64,000 nt of DNA from Piper betle (Eukaryota; Streptophyta; Magnoliopsida; Piperales; Piperaceae): NCBI GenBank assembly GCA_033002965.1, contig JAURVB010008927.1, positions 26,906 to 90,905 on the forward strand, read 5' to 3'. How positions within the stretch are numbered: position 1 is the first letter of the stretch; each line of letters starts with the position of its first letter. The translations under genes were made by a program, and so were the position numbers. Positions 35,751-50,240 of the stretch are shown here, one piece after another. The notes below the pieces were generated by a model. It was given only the letters and a program-made list of their open reading frames with translations, was not told the DNA's origin and searched no databases.

Positions 35751-37284
35751 CGATGATAGGCAATTGGGCATGCACCAATAAAAATATAACAATGGTAATG
35801 AATTCCAACTTCCTTATTGAATTTGTAATGAATTGTGAATATTTCAGACCTTTCAGTGCCATGTTTAGTCGCTGCACTCTACAGCTGGATTTATCAGGGG
35901 AAGCGAACATTAGCAAGGAAAGGCCAAACCCACCTGTTAAACTGCATCACATGATTCAGAGTCCATTCGATAAGAATAATAATATGATACTAAAATTTCC
36001 CTACTTTTGTTCTTCCGCGCTGAAGGAGATTTCGATGCCGCCCAACCTTCAATGGTCTTTTTCTTTTTTGAGAAAAATATTACAATGATTTGAAATAGAT
36101 TGTCGGACGTGACAAAGAACAAGCCACGGAAATATTTTTTTAAAAAGTTCATTTCCCTACCCAAGGAGATGTTAGTTTTACCTTTTTCCACTTAAGAGTT
36201 AATTGGCTCATTTAATTGGTCACTTTGATTATTATTTGATAATGTTTAGTAGCACTAAAAAAAGATTTCCCATTTGATTTTTATTCCTATGAGCTTAGTT
36301 CATGCACGCACACCATCATATGATGAACCTATATTGCCCAATAATCTTTATAGTTTGTCTGGTACGATAGATTATGACAGAAAAAGAAAGAAAAAAATAG
36401 TTTTCTTACTATTTTCTTTCAAATATTTGGTTAGAAAAAAATTTTAAAACTCCATTCTCACTTTCTATTATTTTCTTACATTTTTTCAATTCTATACATG
36501 CCACTGAAAATCTCCTCCCTTATTTTTGTACACCCAGCAAGTTATACCCCAAGATTGAAAACCAATGATATTATTGTATTAATAATAGATTAAACCCCAA
36601 CGACCACAGAGGACAAGAGTACTTAGGACTTCACATTTGATATGAGTTTCTAGCAATATATTAAAAATACTCGATCCAAGCCCTTCTTGTTCGAGTTCTC
36701 CAATATTCTATAAGGCCCTCTGCTCTTAAAAAAGTGTCATGATCTAAGGTTTATCTTAACAAATTACATGTTCAACAATGTGGCCTAAAACAGGCAGTTT
36801 AATGTATGTTCCTTGGTCCCCTATAAACTTGCCAGATTATGGTCTTATAGGCGGTGAAACCCGTTTTAAATTATGTTTTTTTCCAAAATTAGAACTATTA
36901 CTAACTACTAGATTTGAAACTTAGTGCTTATCTTTTTTTTCAAGATAAATAGTCATATTTTTTAATTTAAATTAAGGAAATGCATATTAGTTGATTTATA
37001 TTTTGTGTTAAAATCAACATGGATAAAAAATTATACATTGTGTTAAAATATTTTTTATATATCTTTTAATACACCAATTTTTATCTTTAAAATGAAAGCG
37101 ACTAAATGTAGTTATATCTATCATTGATTACAGGTATCCCAAAAATTAAATATTTATCCACTTTTAACATTTAATGACATGCATATATTGAACACTTTTT
37201 TTGTGATTGCTCAATGAAGATGAAGGAAAAGCTTTTAATTTATAAGGATATATGAATATTTTAAAAAGTTTTTGATCTTTTTAT

Positions 37285-37287
<3 letters not shown>

Positions 37288-37330
<43 letters not shown>
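37288..37330. repeat. (TA)n microsatellite without an inserted element
   Basis: About 21 TA units. Unlike the (TA)n tracts further right, it has no GC-rich palindromic block beside it. Confidence -1.
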
Positions 37331-37333
<3 letters not shown>

Positions 37334-39768
37334 GTACATAAAGTGATTTGCAAATGAATAGCCCATTTAATGTTAATTAGGTATGAGTCTTAACAATGCA
37401 AATCCATTTATCAATATAAAATATAGTTCATATGTTAAGTTATATTATTCATGGTACACGCATATATAACTTTGAATTTTTCATTTAATGCAGACCTTAG
37501 TATTCTCCTAACTAGTGTAATATGAAATAAATTGGTTGAAATAGTTTTGGACACTATAAGGGATTATTTCACTTTGAAAGGAGACAATTTAATTTGTTGC
37601 TACTATTGCAAATTTATAAATTTTAATATTAATATACCAAATAATATGATGTCTTGAACAATATTATTTTAGATAGATGGTGTAATCTTATTCTCACACA
37701 ATGTTGCCTCATTTGTTGAGAATAAAAAAATTATTTTAAAAATGATATATTTTTTGATAACATTTGAAATGCTGAAACTATCATACGCATTTGATGGTAT
37801 ACTTGTCAAAATGTGCAATAAATTTGTATAAGGAAAAATTAAGGTGAGCTACATGTCATATATAACTTATACGAGCTACACATCTAATTAGAACCTTTGT
37901 TAGTAGGTCCCATAAAATAAGATTTATATGTATAAAAAATAGAGTGCATAAGTAGAAGATGGATTAAATTTTTACTTTTTTTACAACAATATGACATACT
38001 TTTAAATTTTTTAAAAATTCCCTAGTTGATAGATATTTTGAAATTATTTTTTATTGCAATTATTTGATAATTAGGACGAAAGGGTTAGAAGTATTAGGTT
38101 GACTTGAAAGGTTATAATTACCCACATTATTTGTTTTTCTATTTATCTATATAGATTTTGAATAGAAGCACCCATTAAATTATTCAAGATAAAAGCTGTA
38201 CCTTATATAAGATATATGAGTTGTAACTCACGTATATAAGTTTTTTTTGCATATTCTATGTTCATTAATATAAATAATAATATGTCAAATGAGATGAATA
38301 AGTCTTTCACGAAACATTAACATCTAGTGCTTAAATAACATTAAGACATGTGAGATATCATCACTTTAAGTCACATATGTCACTACATAAAAGAATGGGA
38401 TGAGACCATTTTAAAAAATGGTTGATACAATTTTTGTCTCACAAACATAGATCCCATATAATTAGGCATGAAACTTAGAAAATTACATCAGTTGTAATTG
38501 TGTTAATTATATCAAGTTAATCTTCTAAGTGACAGTTGGACTTAAATCCATATGCTATAAATAAAGGGCATATGCTTTATGTGAGTAATATTCTACATGA
38601 ATATTTGTCTACCATAATATATGATTCATACCTCGTTTATTGTTATAACTAATACGATAGTAGGAAAATGATCCGTGAGTGAAATCTTCAAAGAAGAAAA
38701 TAAATACCTACTAGTACCCTTACTTAATTTCAATTATGTTTGAGATACCAAAATGATATTTCCTTCCTTGTTTTGCTACCTATAACTATGATAATTTGGT
38801 GATCAAAAATAATTTTGTTTATTATCATTTTGTTTATCAAAAATAATATGAGTGTGAAAGGTAAGCTATTATAAATTGTATCTAAGTATAAATCATTATA
38901 AAATCTCTATAACTAATTAATGTGGATATAAGAAGTGAACTAAAATGATTTGAGGAATATGTGATTGATGATTAAACATTTTTAATTTGAATCAAGTATA
39001 AATTAATATACAAATCACTTACCTTAGATTACGCAAGAATAAAAAACCTCATGTATAAGTAAAATGGCAGATTAAAATTTATTATTGTTCATAGATTAAA
39101 TCATAGGATTGCCCTCAGAGTTAATCAATCCAACATGATGTAGAACATCAAATCAATCAAATATCAATTCAAAAACTAGTAAATTGTTCTAACCTTTGGG
39201 CATTTATTTATTAAGAATGAATGGGTGGCGATCACCAAAATAAATGGTAACATCTTTTAGTTAATGACCATTTAATAAAAAGTCTAACCTTTAGTGAATA
39301 AGTGGGTTACTTAATAATAATTTCTAAAAGTGATTTTGGCTAATATTTTGTGGTATAATGATTAAATATAAATTACTATGTATTTCTAACAAGTGTATAG
39401 TTTGAGCATTTGATTTTCATTAGACTTGCACGTCACATAACCTACTTCTCGTATGAAAAACCTTTTATATAAGAGATTCACACATTTTTATCTGCAAGTG
39501 AGTGGTTTTAGTTAATGACTACATCTTTTACCCCATTACATGTGAGTGAGAGATGCAAAAACGATCTTTTTTGTGGAAGCACCTATAAGGGGTAGATCCC
39601 ACCAAATCAAATAAGACATTAACAATGATTTAGTCTCACATTAATCAAATATTATCTTATAATATTTTTCATATCAGTTAAATTGAGATAATGATGAAAT
39701 GGTTTATAAATTAAGAAAAATTCTCTCACGTATAACTTTACATAAGAGAGAGAAGCAAGGTTGTGGAT

Positions 39769-40242
39769 AATGTTGCCAATGGATTGGTCAGGACGGGTCA
39801 GGTGGCCCAAGCTTTGTGGGACTTGAACTCGACCAGATATTGAATACCCAAAACCAAACCCAAATATATACTTCTTTAATTTGGACATGAACTCGACCTA
39901 AATAGGACTTAATAAACCCAAACCGAACTGAACTAGAATTGATAATACATATATATTCCATACTTTTACATAAAATACAACAAAAATTATAATAAATTAT
40001 GATAAATTTTCTTATTTATAATTAAAATATAATATATTTTAAAATATATATTTATATAATTCAATATTATTAAAGGAAAAAGTAAAATTGAAAAAATAAA
40101 TAAATATTTTTTGGGTTTGGATCCTTATAGGATCAGGTCTATTAAGACCGGACTCCAACATAAGTCATAGATACGGACCCGAATCTGATATTCTTGGGTT
40201 GGGTCAGGTACCTTGTTTACCCTGATCTGTTGGCAATACTAA
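39769..40242. mobile_element. Small hAT-like non-autonomous element
   Basis: 474 bp bounded by the 8-bp direct repeat TTGTGGAT (39761-39768 and 40243-40250). The left end contains TTGCCAATGGATTGGTCAGG, and the reverse complement of the right end contains ATTGCCAACAGATCAGGG. The interior has GGGTCAGGT / AACTCGACC-type motifs and no coding potential. Superfamily inferred from TSD length. Confidence -1.
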
Positions 40243-43200
40243 TTGTGGATGTAAAATTTCTTCCTTGTGATCAAATTATGACTAGTGTGGTGACTCTTGT
40301 CAATTAATTTAATAATTCCATTGCCAAATAAGTTTTTTATCTTATTTATATTTTATTATGTAATTAATTTCTTTACTAATTTTTGAAACTCATTCATATT
40401 CCTTATTGGCCATTTCCTCTTAATCTTAAGCAATTAACTGATTTACCTAATGAATCAATTATCCTCTTCTAATTAACCCCTAAATTTTATTTTGGAGTAT
40501 TAATAAAGATTATAAACTCCACCAATATTTTTAAATTATTGGTCCCAAGTATAAACAAAGGAGGAGAGTTTTGGCCAGCAAAACTCTAATCGCTGGATCC
40601 ATATCTTCGTCCTCAACATTTTTGGTATTAGGGTGATTGCGGTGGAAGAAGAAGAAGGTGTTAGAAGGAGTATTATATTAATAAAGATTATAACGATCAA
40701 ATTATACATTTAGAGCCCCTTCACTCTTTCATTAATTGTCCTTAGCACAAGTAGCTGATTATGACAATTGAACGTGGCGTGTGATGTATTTGATTCCTTT
40801 TAGAAACAGGAAGAATGATGTAATGTACTAGCAGCTTGCGGAGAATATCGGCTGTTGTCTGCTGTGTACTACAAATAAAACATATAATAAACCCCAATTA
40901 ACTAATAATGCTTACATAATCAGCAGTTTACTATCAATAATGCTTACAAACCATGAACACATCTTGGGTAATCTAGGAATATTTAGAGGTTCATTTAATA
41001 TAAACATATACACAGCAGTGTACTTAGTCATTCTGAGTTGCATGCGGCCTGTTCACCGACCACGAAAGATCAGTTTCTTTAAAATAAGAAAACTAATCAT
41101 TCATAGACGTCAGGACTGAGTGTATACTATTTATCTTGAATGTCTACTTAAGTTTGATGACATTTCTGGTGTCACATATATGTTATATCTTATGTGCAAA
41201 TGTTATTTTCTTTAAGCTACATATAAAACATTATAAACCAGACCTGTTCGAACTTTCGAACTCATTATTAACATGGTTGTTAGGTCGGGCACAGTATCAT
41301 AGCGGTCTTGTTGTGCATTGTTTTTTTAAAGGGTGTTCGCTAGGATTGAAAAGTGAGTCAAACTTAACCACACAAACCCACTTTCAATTTTTTTGGAGAT
41401 CCAAATCATCCAACCTTGCTTTCGTATATTATTTTTAGGGTTAAGCTTCTGGGTTGGTTCGGTTTTAAACAAACCGGACCCATCGAATTTAGGGGTCAAA
41501 TTTTGTAACAGAAATATAACCAAATTATTGTCACACTGAAATGAATAGAACCGAAGTGAAATATTTCAATTTGGTAATCAAATAACCGAGAGACTCGAAA
41601 TATTACAAACAAAAAAATCATTCTTAAACTTGAAAACCTTTGCTTGTTACGTGACGTCATAAAAATTATGCTATTGGATTTGATCTATTGTTGACATTAA
41701 CTATGCACTTGGGATAGTTATGATATAAATGGGATTTTTTAAGAAAAGGTTAGTTATTAATTCGGTTGGTCAAGTTTGATTCAGGAATATTAAGCCTCAT
41801 TTTGGAAATACCTTCAACATGTCAAAAATTCAATCGAATTAAATTTGAAATTAAACTAAATTAGAATTTCAGTTTCATTCAATTTGATTTTCGGATTTCT
41901 ATGGTCACCCCTAAATCTTTTGTACTAAGGATTTTTTTGATGATATTTCCCACTTTTCTTTTCACAAAAATTTTTTCCTTATTTTTTAATTTTTTATAAA
42001 AGCATTTTATTACGTTGATGGAATTAGCCTAACTTGCATCTTATCATAAAACACCTTAAAAATGGATAACTTTTTAGGGGAAGATCAATGTTTTTGTCAT
42101 TAATTACTATATATAAATTTCATATATTTTTCATTTATTTTATACTAACCAAATGGAGCCAAAGCCAACGAGTTAGTCAAAGCCTTAGATAAAGAAAAAT
42201 GGGAGTGGGATAATTATGTTGCATGGGAAATTAAAGATCATAAGCGGGGGTATTGATGAGGCACTAAGGTCCCCTTGTTTGGCCAGCCTCGCCTCTTATC
42301 CTCTTTTACTCTTTATGGAATTAAGAACTTACACTGTTGTTAGAGGTGGATCTGGATGGATGAATAAGTAAATCTAATCAACGCTCAAAGTGTTTTAATC
42401 GAATTATTGTGACAGAATAAAAACAAACCAAATGTGGTCATTCTTTATCCGACCAATTAACTGACCGAACAACCAACTAAAATCACAAACTAAAGATATT
42501 ATTAATATTTTTCAAACACATTAATGAATTATAATAAAAACTACTAAACATGAGGCGCATACGCCCTATGTTTTGAATATTCACATGATAATATAACATT
42601 TATTTATTCAAATATTTACTAAAAATAATGATTTTGATTTTTTTATACTTGACATAAGAGAATTTAAGAAAAAATTAAATAGGTGACACATAAATGCAAT
42701 TTTTGGGTAAAATATGTGTATTTTATAACAAACAAAATAGTTGGGCAATACAATAAATATAAATAAAAACAAATTCTTAACTTAGTGTAATTTTAACCTT
42801 GTTTGACCGCGACTGATTTTGACCAAAAGATTTTGAACCTAATTCGATATAGCACATATAAAATATGCAAAAAAAATTATGCTACCAGGTCAGAAGGAGT
42901 AGGTGATGGTATATTATATATTTTTAGGCTGAGAAGGACCTTGGAGAATTGCTCACCGTGGAAGGGCACATGTGTACACTTATGGCTCATGTGGACCGGC
43001 TAATATTATAAAGAATTGGATTTTAACATATGCTGATATATATTAGTTAAAAGATATTGGAAATTTTAGATAAATCTTTTATTCATTGTTGTTTTTATTT
43101 GATTTAGTGTGGAAGTACTAATACAAAGTTGCCTCCGTCATATGGGTCTGAACTCTTTTCATTGTTGTTTGAAACTCTTTTTGTATTGTACATATTACTT

Positions 43201-44590
43201 CAGACCTGTGTAGGTACACACATGAAACTTTATGTTACGATTTATTGGACGGATAGACCTCAATTATAATATATATTATTTCTTTTTGGTTAACAATTCA
43301 GTTCGGTGATTTCGCAAATTTGAACCCTATGTTACGAAAATTATGTAATTTTCCACAAAGTCCGTGCAAAACCTGATTACGGGCGACGTTGAGGAGATTT
43401 GGTTCTGCATACATTTTATTAAGTATTTTGTTAGTCATTTATGGGTGATATCCAAGATCGAAAACAAAGGAAACCAGAGAAAACAAAGCTAATGAAGCTT
43501 TCTAAGGAGGTTTTTGATACTCCTAGTGACTTAAGTTAATTATTTTTATTAATATAATATAAATCTAATTTTAATTTTTTATAATTATCATTTAATCATT
43601 AATATTATTAATTTCATCGTCACGAAATATTATGACCCGATAAAAAAACGAATAATAATGATGAATGGCCTTCTGGACTGACCATGTCGACGTAACAAAT
43701 CAACGAGTGCTTGCCAGAGGGGTGGGTCTGTCACCTTTGGGTAATGTTAAAACCAGAAAACTGCTTATTGTGTGACTGGAGCCGACTTCTTTAGAATCAC
43801 TGACACGGACTTTCCAAGTGTACGCTTGGGCTTGCACTTTGCTTATAATTGCCATCACTTTCACCTGGTTTGGGGATCTGCCGTCATCCGAACAAAATTA
43901 CATTCACTTAATACTTTGTATATTAGTACTGAGTATTGCTGAAAGCCTCTATGGTTGACGTACTTTGTCAGCTTGGCCGGCAGTGCCGATAGCGAAGACG
44001 TTGACAAACGGGTACAAGTTATGACTAGCGACTGATTGACCCTCGAAAGGTATCCTCATCTTTTACGAAGGACAGCCGGCGTTGATAGGGAGTTGCCATA
44101 TTAATACCCATTTCGTTAGTAGCATTTGGAGAACGACACATATTGTTGAAAATAGAAGATCCAGTCTAATATGTAGTGTCTTGTCCACCTAGTCTATGGG
44201 TAATTCTATATATTAGTAAATTGATAAATTCATGACATACTTGAAAAAAGAAAAATTATAGTTTAAAATTTGACACTTAAAAAATACAGTATGCAGATTC
44301 AACTCCAAGCTCATGACTAGAGTACAGATTATAATCTTTGAGAAGTTAAAACAGATTATATAATCTTCGTCCTACTTTGGATAGATTTCCTCATAAACCA
44401 TGATATATAAGGATATATTCTAACGATAAATGTATAAAATTTAATGTTATTAATATATTACATTTAAATGTTACATTTGTTAATTAAAAAATAAGGGGTT
44501 TAAAAATCTTAGAGCGCCCTATGGCTCAAATTTTTTATTTTGAGCACCACAATGCTCTCATCTTGGTGTTGGAGTTTTAGGATGGATATA

Positions 44591-44673
44591 GCGTACGCTC
44601 TTCATGGACGTATACGGGGACGCATGTAGTCTAGACCGTTGATGATCTGGATGCGTCCATGGGGAGCGTATGC
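44591..44673. repeat. Inverted repeat with 23-bp imperfect arms
   Basis: The left arm GCGTACGCTCTTCATGGACG (44591-44610) pairs with CGTCCATGGGGAGCGTATGC (44654-44673). It is flanked by AT-rich DNA; probably a relic of a small DNA transposon. Confidence -1.
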
Positions 44674-45910
44674 AAGTCCAGTTCAGAGTTTTATTTTGTG
44701 ACGCCATAGCGTAGAAATTTGGCGTCATAACGTCGGGTATAACTTTTTGGTCCTTTCATTTGTCTCTTCCTATTTTGATGACTATTTAATGTGTTTTTTC
44801 ACAACAAATAACAAATTTTGACATCCCTTATCAGTCTCCCCTTTGATCCTAATTCATCCACTGTGATTTTCTAATCAAGTTTTTAGTATGAAGTAATTGT
44901 TTTCTTAAAATGCCTTCATTTTTTATCCTTGACAAGAAATTGAAAACTCTTCTCCTGGGTGCACTCTTAAAGACAATAATCTATCGTGTTTTGAATATAA
45001 GTTGCAATAAAAGGCTAAAGCATGGAGAACGGAGATCTTGTTTTAAAGTAAGCATTTCCACAGGCACTAATAGATTCTAAACTAACAAATTTTTTAAGCC
45101 AGAAAATTTTAGAAATTATTTTTTTGATCATGTATGCAAATTCTAACATCAATCAATCTAATTTTCCAACAACAACACGATGACAGCTGCTCTTCCGTCA
45201 AGCTTTGAAGGTTAATTATCATCAACTAACCGGATGCTACATAAGGTGTACTTATTAGATTTTGCATTCTTAACGTAACACCTTCTATACAGTTGGCATG
45301 AAAGTCATCTTATCTTGTATGTATTACTCAACTTTACCCTGTTCATAAAGTGCAATGCTATGCACGCCACTAAAATTTTTTACTTTTCTGCCTCTTAAAT
45401 TTGATTGGTTCATTAATTTATTTACATAAAATATGTTTATATGACAATTTTTTTCAGTGAATCAAATTCAAGGTAAGAAAGAGTAGAGAAAATTTTGATA
45501 ATACACCAAGGATTTCTCATTAAGAAACACACGGCATAAATGTGCAAATGTTGAATGGCTAATTTAAATTATTTTAGTGATGAGTTTGTTGCATGCTAAG
45601 TACGTAATGTACACATTATACCAGCTCAGTTATACACTGAGCAAAACAAATTAAGTTGGTGGAGAATGAATTTATTTAAAAACTTTTAAACGATACAATT
45701 ATATTGCTAAGATTAAAACGCATACATTGCAGGGTCATGTTTAACACGGGACACAGTTAACAAATGTCGTAGAAACTCGGATGTAGCTGAGCGTTCCATC
45801 TCCGGCTGTGGCTGTAATTAAAAATCAGCATGGCAAATTAAGATGAAGACTCAATTATTAGATCTTTTAAAGCAATAGTTCCCTCTTTCTTCACGTCATA
45901 GATGGTGTTT

Positions 45911-45911
45911 A

Positions 45912-45943
<32 letters not shown>

Positions 45944-45966
45944 TATTATTATTATTATTATTATTT
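45911..45966. repeat. (ATT)n microsatellite
   Basis: ATT repeats interrupted once by TATATA. No gene context. Confidence -1.
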
Positions 45967-46609
45967 TCTATTTTTCTTAATCTTATTTTTGGTCTCCATA
46001 AAGAAAAAAAGGAAAAAAGAAGCAGCATCAGCCGTAGTAGGCAAAGCATATATTTCCTACAGCTTGAGTAGAACTCTGCTGTAAGAGTCCTTCTTTGTCC
46101 TCTTGGGCTTTGGCTCCTAATTTCCAATATTTGGGCCTAGTCCATGTTGCTTCTCTAATGAAACATAAATTAAAACTTTTTCTTTAGGGAGATTAACCTA
46201 TCAAATTTAAATATAATAAAATTAAAAAAACCATTTATTACAATTTATTTCTTCGTTTAACTAAGATCCATCTTTAAAATTAGATTTTATTTTTAATATT
46301 AACCGTGCACGCCGCAACTAGTACGTGTGTCTATATACGTGTGTGTGGAGCTGCAAGATCTAAACCAAAATTTATGTTTTTCTTGCCCAGGAGAGATTAC
46401 TTCAAAATTACTGTTATCTAATTCTTATGTAGTACTTACCATATCTATATCTTATCAAGGGTAATAATTATACTTTACACATAAATTTATAGGTGCAATT
46501 TTCTTCAAACACTTGAATCACATTACATATTTCCTTACTCCCATCATGAAACGTATTTACTCCTGTAAAAATCATAACGTATTTACCAAGCCTCGTGGGC
46601 CCCTGCCTG

Positions 46610-49535
46610 CCACCCCTTGCAACAACGACGATGACCCCCCTCCGCCGCGCCCCCGCCACCACTTGCCACCGCAGCCCCCTGCCCCAAGTCGTCGCGACTC
46701 CCCTGCTAACCCTCCGTCGTGGCCCTCCCACCAAACCCGGGCACTGGCCCCTGCCACCATCCCTGCCACCACCCGCTGCCGCCGCACAATGCCACCACCA
46801 CCCCCGCCACCATTCGCAACTTCGGCCAGGTTCAACTCGAGTCAATAAAAACTAGACTCGGTCTTGACTCGAGTCAAGTCAATAAAAAATTGACTTGGTT
46901 TCGAATCGAGTCAAACCAATAAAAACTTGAATTGGTCTCGACTCGAGTCAAGTCAATAAAAAATTGACTCGGTCCCGACTTGAGTCAATAAATACTTGAC
47001 TCGGTCCCGACTCGGGTCAATATTCTGAAATAATGCATCCTAACTCAGTAAACGGTTGTAAATTTAATTTTGAGATCAACTATATATTAAAAAAATGGTA
47101 AGCTCTTATATATTCTAATAATATTTAAATTATGTTGATGAAGTCGGAAACACATTAGAATCAAAACACATGAGAGCCCATCTCATTTAACTTTCTTCCA
47201 CATGTGAATACAAGTACAAACTTACAAGTTACAAATTTGTCAAGTTTGATTAAGGTCAATAACAATTCATAGAAACAAGTTATAAATCACTAAGATTATA
47301 TAGTCCTTTCAGATTCAGAGCTATCATTGTCGTTCTACATCACTGCTTTGAGATTCGCCATCCGCACCGACGGTCCTGAATAGACTCCACGACTCCACTT
47401 TTAGATGAAACATTTTTTTGCATACATATTTAAAAACAAAATATGGAAAATAATCACATAAATTATATATAACAAATATAAAAACAAGGGTTGTGTTGGG
47501 CAACATTACCAATGTGCTACAATTGCAGGGCAAGTGCGCTTATCATGCCCAACTCCCTGTTTATTGCAACCATAGCATAACCTATCTTTTACCGTACGGT
47601 CCACTGTAAGTTCTTTACCACTCTTCTATCTCTTACCACTTCATTATGTCTTTGATTGTGCCGGTGGATGTACTTGTATTCCATAATGTACTTGTATTCA
47701 ATGATGTGGATCATCTACTACATCTTCTACCAATTTCTCTATCTCCAAAAATTTTTGCTTGGTGAGGTCAAATTTCTCAAATGATGAATATGCCTTTTTG
47801 GCAGATCGATTAAATATACAGTGCAATTCTCCCCAATTAGAGAATAAAGTTTTATTGCAATCACCACGAAGTTCCACTCCATCACCATAAAAAATAACTT
47901 CCTTTGCTATTTTAATTGTCCATCTCTTCATGATATAGAGTTGAGGAAAAATATCACTCTCATTCGATCTCAGTACATACAACAAATGCCTACATAGAAT
48001 ACCTTCACTTTCCAAAAGTTGACAACTATATGTGCATCTACTGTCAACTCCTCTGTAAGTAACACGTGCAACCAACTCTTTATTATTTCTACAGCATGTT
48101 ACATTATATTGTTCAACATCTTCCTCAACTAATTTCTAATGAGATGAGCAACAAACCAAATTGTATTGTCGTTCTTCTTGAAACTTATAAAATATTTTTA
48201 GAGTATAAACCTTTCCCATCTTACATTCCATCTTCAATGGAGTGACCAATTTAGGGCTTTTATATGAGTTTTCATAAGATTTTTTTGCCTCGTTCAATCT
48301 TTGTCTTTTGATAGTTCTCTTAAATCTATGTATAAACTCAATAAGGCTTTTTATTTTGTTCACATACCTTGAGTAAAATGAGTTTTGAGATTTACTTCGT
48401 TACAAACTTCTTATACCAGCCAAAAATATACATTTACTATACACTAGCACCTACGCATGACGAATTGCATAAATGGATTTTAACCACTTATTTTCGTCCA
48501 CGCAATTGTTTTTTGTTATTTCACTTTATTGTGATTCAAATTCTTTTTGTCCAAAACATTGCTTCAATCTACCCTCATCATCTACTTCGTAGCAATAAAA
48601 AAATAAGTCATTCATCTCTTTCATTTCCTCGAAATATTCTATCAATAATTGGGCATTTATTTCCTTTATCTCTTTTTTTATTTTTTTCTGGGCATTTGTA
48701 ATATCTTTCTCTGTATAACCAATATTTGCAGCCTCACCTGCTTCAATTTCTAGCACAAACATTAGTGAAGAAGTTTTTATGTTAGCCTCTCCAAATGTGT
48801 CAATCAAGTTTTAGTACACATTTGTAACATGCCTATGTGACCTGAGAAATTGAGTTTTTGATTGTGTAAGGAGTGCATGACTATGTCCTTCATCAAAATG
48901 CATAACCTTCCATGTGCATCTTTATTTTTAGTTACCTTGATGCGTGCTTGACAATCTTCTCTAATTAAAGGATGAGTTCTCTTTTTTACTTTTTGGGTTA
49001 TTTCTCTTTGTGCCTCATCTTCTTTTAAATATCCTTCTATAGAACACACAAACACTCTCTTTTGTTTTCCTGTGATAATTTGTACTATATTTACACACAC
49101 CAGATCCGACCATTTTTGAATAACTACTGTATAAGTTGAGTGCATCATCCAAACAATCAAATTCCATTCCAACTTTTGGTTTTAACTCATTGTCTACAAT
49201 AGGATAGAATGTTGAAATATATTGGCCTAATTCTTCTTCGCCATATCCTTTATCTCGAAGATTGCCCATTCTTATAAAATACAAAATTTATAAAAACTAG
49301 GAATATTTTCAATAAAAATAGTGGCAATAAACATTCTATAATTAAATCAAAGTATTTTCAAAGGCTTAACTCTTACCTGATGCTCATATTCAGCTAGATT
49401 TGTTCTTTGTTGATAGATGCAATACTGGCCTTCTTGACTCCACTCAAAAATATTTTTACCTGAAAATTTTTTTTTTACATCGATAGAAACATAAGTACAA
49501 GAAATCAATGCGTCCTCAAAAAAATTTCATTATTA
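46610..49535. repeat. Transposase-bearing unit, copy 1
   Basis: Colinear with 50642-54040 in the same orientation. Order: GC-rich CCCTTGCAACGACGAT start, array of GACTCGAGTCAA motifs (46838-47035), decayed transposase, then AT-rich tail. The homology edges are set by eye. No clear terminal inverted repeats bound either copy. Confidence -1.
47480..49270 (-). pseudogene. FAR1/MULE-type transposase relic, copy 1
   Basis: Minus-strand fragments in family order: FAR1 DNA-binding region (49270-48900: PKVGMEFDCLDDALNLYSSY, then KKRTHPLIREDCQARIKVTK); linker IDTFGEANIKTS (48807-48770); the post-catalytic part FKRTIKRQRLNEAKKSYENS and KLVTPLKMECKMGKVYTLKI (48363-48136); SWIM zinc finger CxC...ESEGILCRHLLYVL (48075-47950); and a CCHC knuckle CYGCNKQGVGHDKRTCP (near 47580-47530). 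The segment that should hold the DDE catalytic core is missing: sequence passes directly from one side to the other near 48555, where copy 2 has about 430 extra bases. Stops and frame changes separate the pieces, so it is inactive. FAR1-type proteins are domesticated MULE transposases; here the decay and duplication point to transposon debris, not a FAR1 gene. Confidence -1.
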
Positions 49536-49564
49536 AAATTTTTTTCAATATTAGTTAAAAAATA

Positions 49565-50240
49565 ACCCACCCTTGATGTGGCGAGATCGCCACGTCAAGG
49601 CGTCTGGGGGGAGGGGTCGCAGCAGGGGGGCGGTGGAAGGTGGCACCAATGGGGGAGAAGGGGTGGGAGGGACAGCATGCAGGTCGGTAGGCGGGTCGGG
49701 CGGGGGGGGGTGGTGTTATAATGCATGTGGGCTGCTGGATTGAAATCTAGCAGCCCACATATAAATACGCTGCAGTGCATTGTAATTCCATGCAGTGCAC
49801 TGCAGCAATGATATATATATACACACACACATACATGAATTCTGCTATGCACTACATCAAAATGTAGCTCATAGCAGCGTATTTGATTGTGGGCCGTTGG
49901 ATGAAAATCCAACAGCCCACACTCTTTTTTTATTTCTTCTTCCCCCCCTAGCCCTGCCCTGCCCCCAACCCAACCACACCCCCCACCAACCCCCCTGGCC
50001 CCACCCGCAGCCATCCCCTTCACTGCCCCTACCAGCACCCATGGCGGTCCCCCTCCCTGCATTGCTCCTCCCGCTCACTGTCGCCCGTGCCCGACCGGCA
50101 CAGCGCGTTTCTTAGCAGCCCACCCAATCCCGAGGCGGCGACATTGTTGGCCAGTAGGCGGCTGGAAGCGAGGTCGCTGGCGGGGGGTAGAGCGCCAAAA
50201 CAAACAAGGAAGAAACATGGGAGGGTATTTTGGTAATAAA
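49565..50240. mobile_element. GC-rich palindromic block around a short (TA)n, block 2
   Basis: Two GC-rich arms meet at TATATATATA (49810-49820). Left of it: palindrome A' 49725-49760 (ATGTGGGCTG with CAGCCCACAT, 16-base arms) and B' 49769-49806 (GCTGCAGTGCA with TGCACTGCAGC). Right of it: B 49842-49877 (CTGCTATG with CATAGCAG, inner ACAT with ATGT) and A 49888-49921 (TGTGGGCCGTTGGAT with ATCCAACAGCCCACA). At the outer left is a further stem, CTTGATGTGGCG with CGCCACGTCAAG (49573-49600). No supportable gene. Confidence -1.

Larger units (their letters stand above)
35751..45900. other. Ten kilobases of AT-rich spacer with few landmarks
   Basis: No gene recognised on either strand. It contains a long (TA)n tract (37288-37330), a hAT-like element (39769-40242) and an inverted repeat (44591-44673). 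A paired short duplication of ATTAATAAAGATTATAA occurs near 40498 and 40676. Open frames here are short and unconvincing. Confidence -1.

Noticed and set aside
41436..41930. Possible transposon with TTTAGGGGT-type ends
   Set aside because: No convincing pair of terminal repeats or target duplication could be aligned.
47698..49284. Functional FAR1-RELATED SEQUENCE gene
   Set aside because: Domain order fits, but frames are broken, the catalytic core is deleted in one copy, and the unit is tandemly duplicated with transposon-like flanks.
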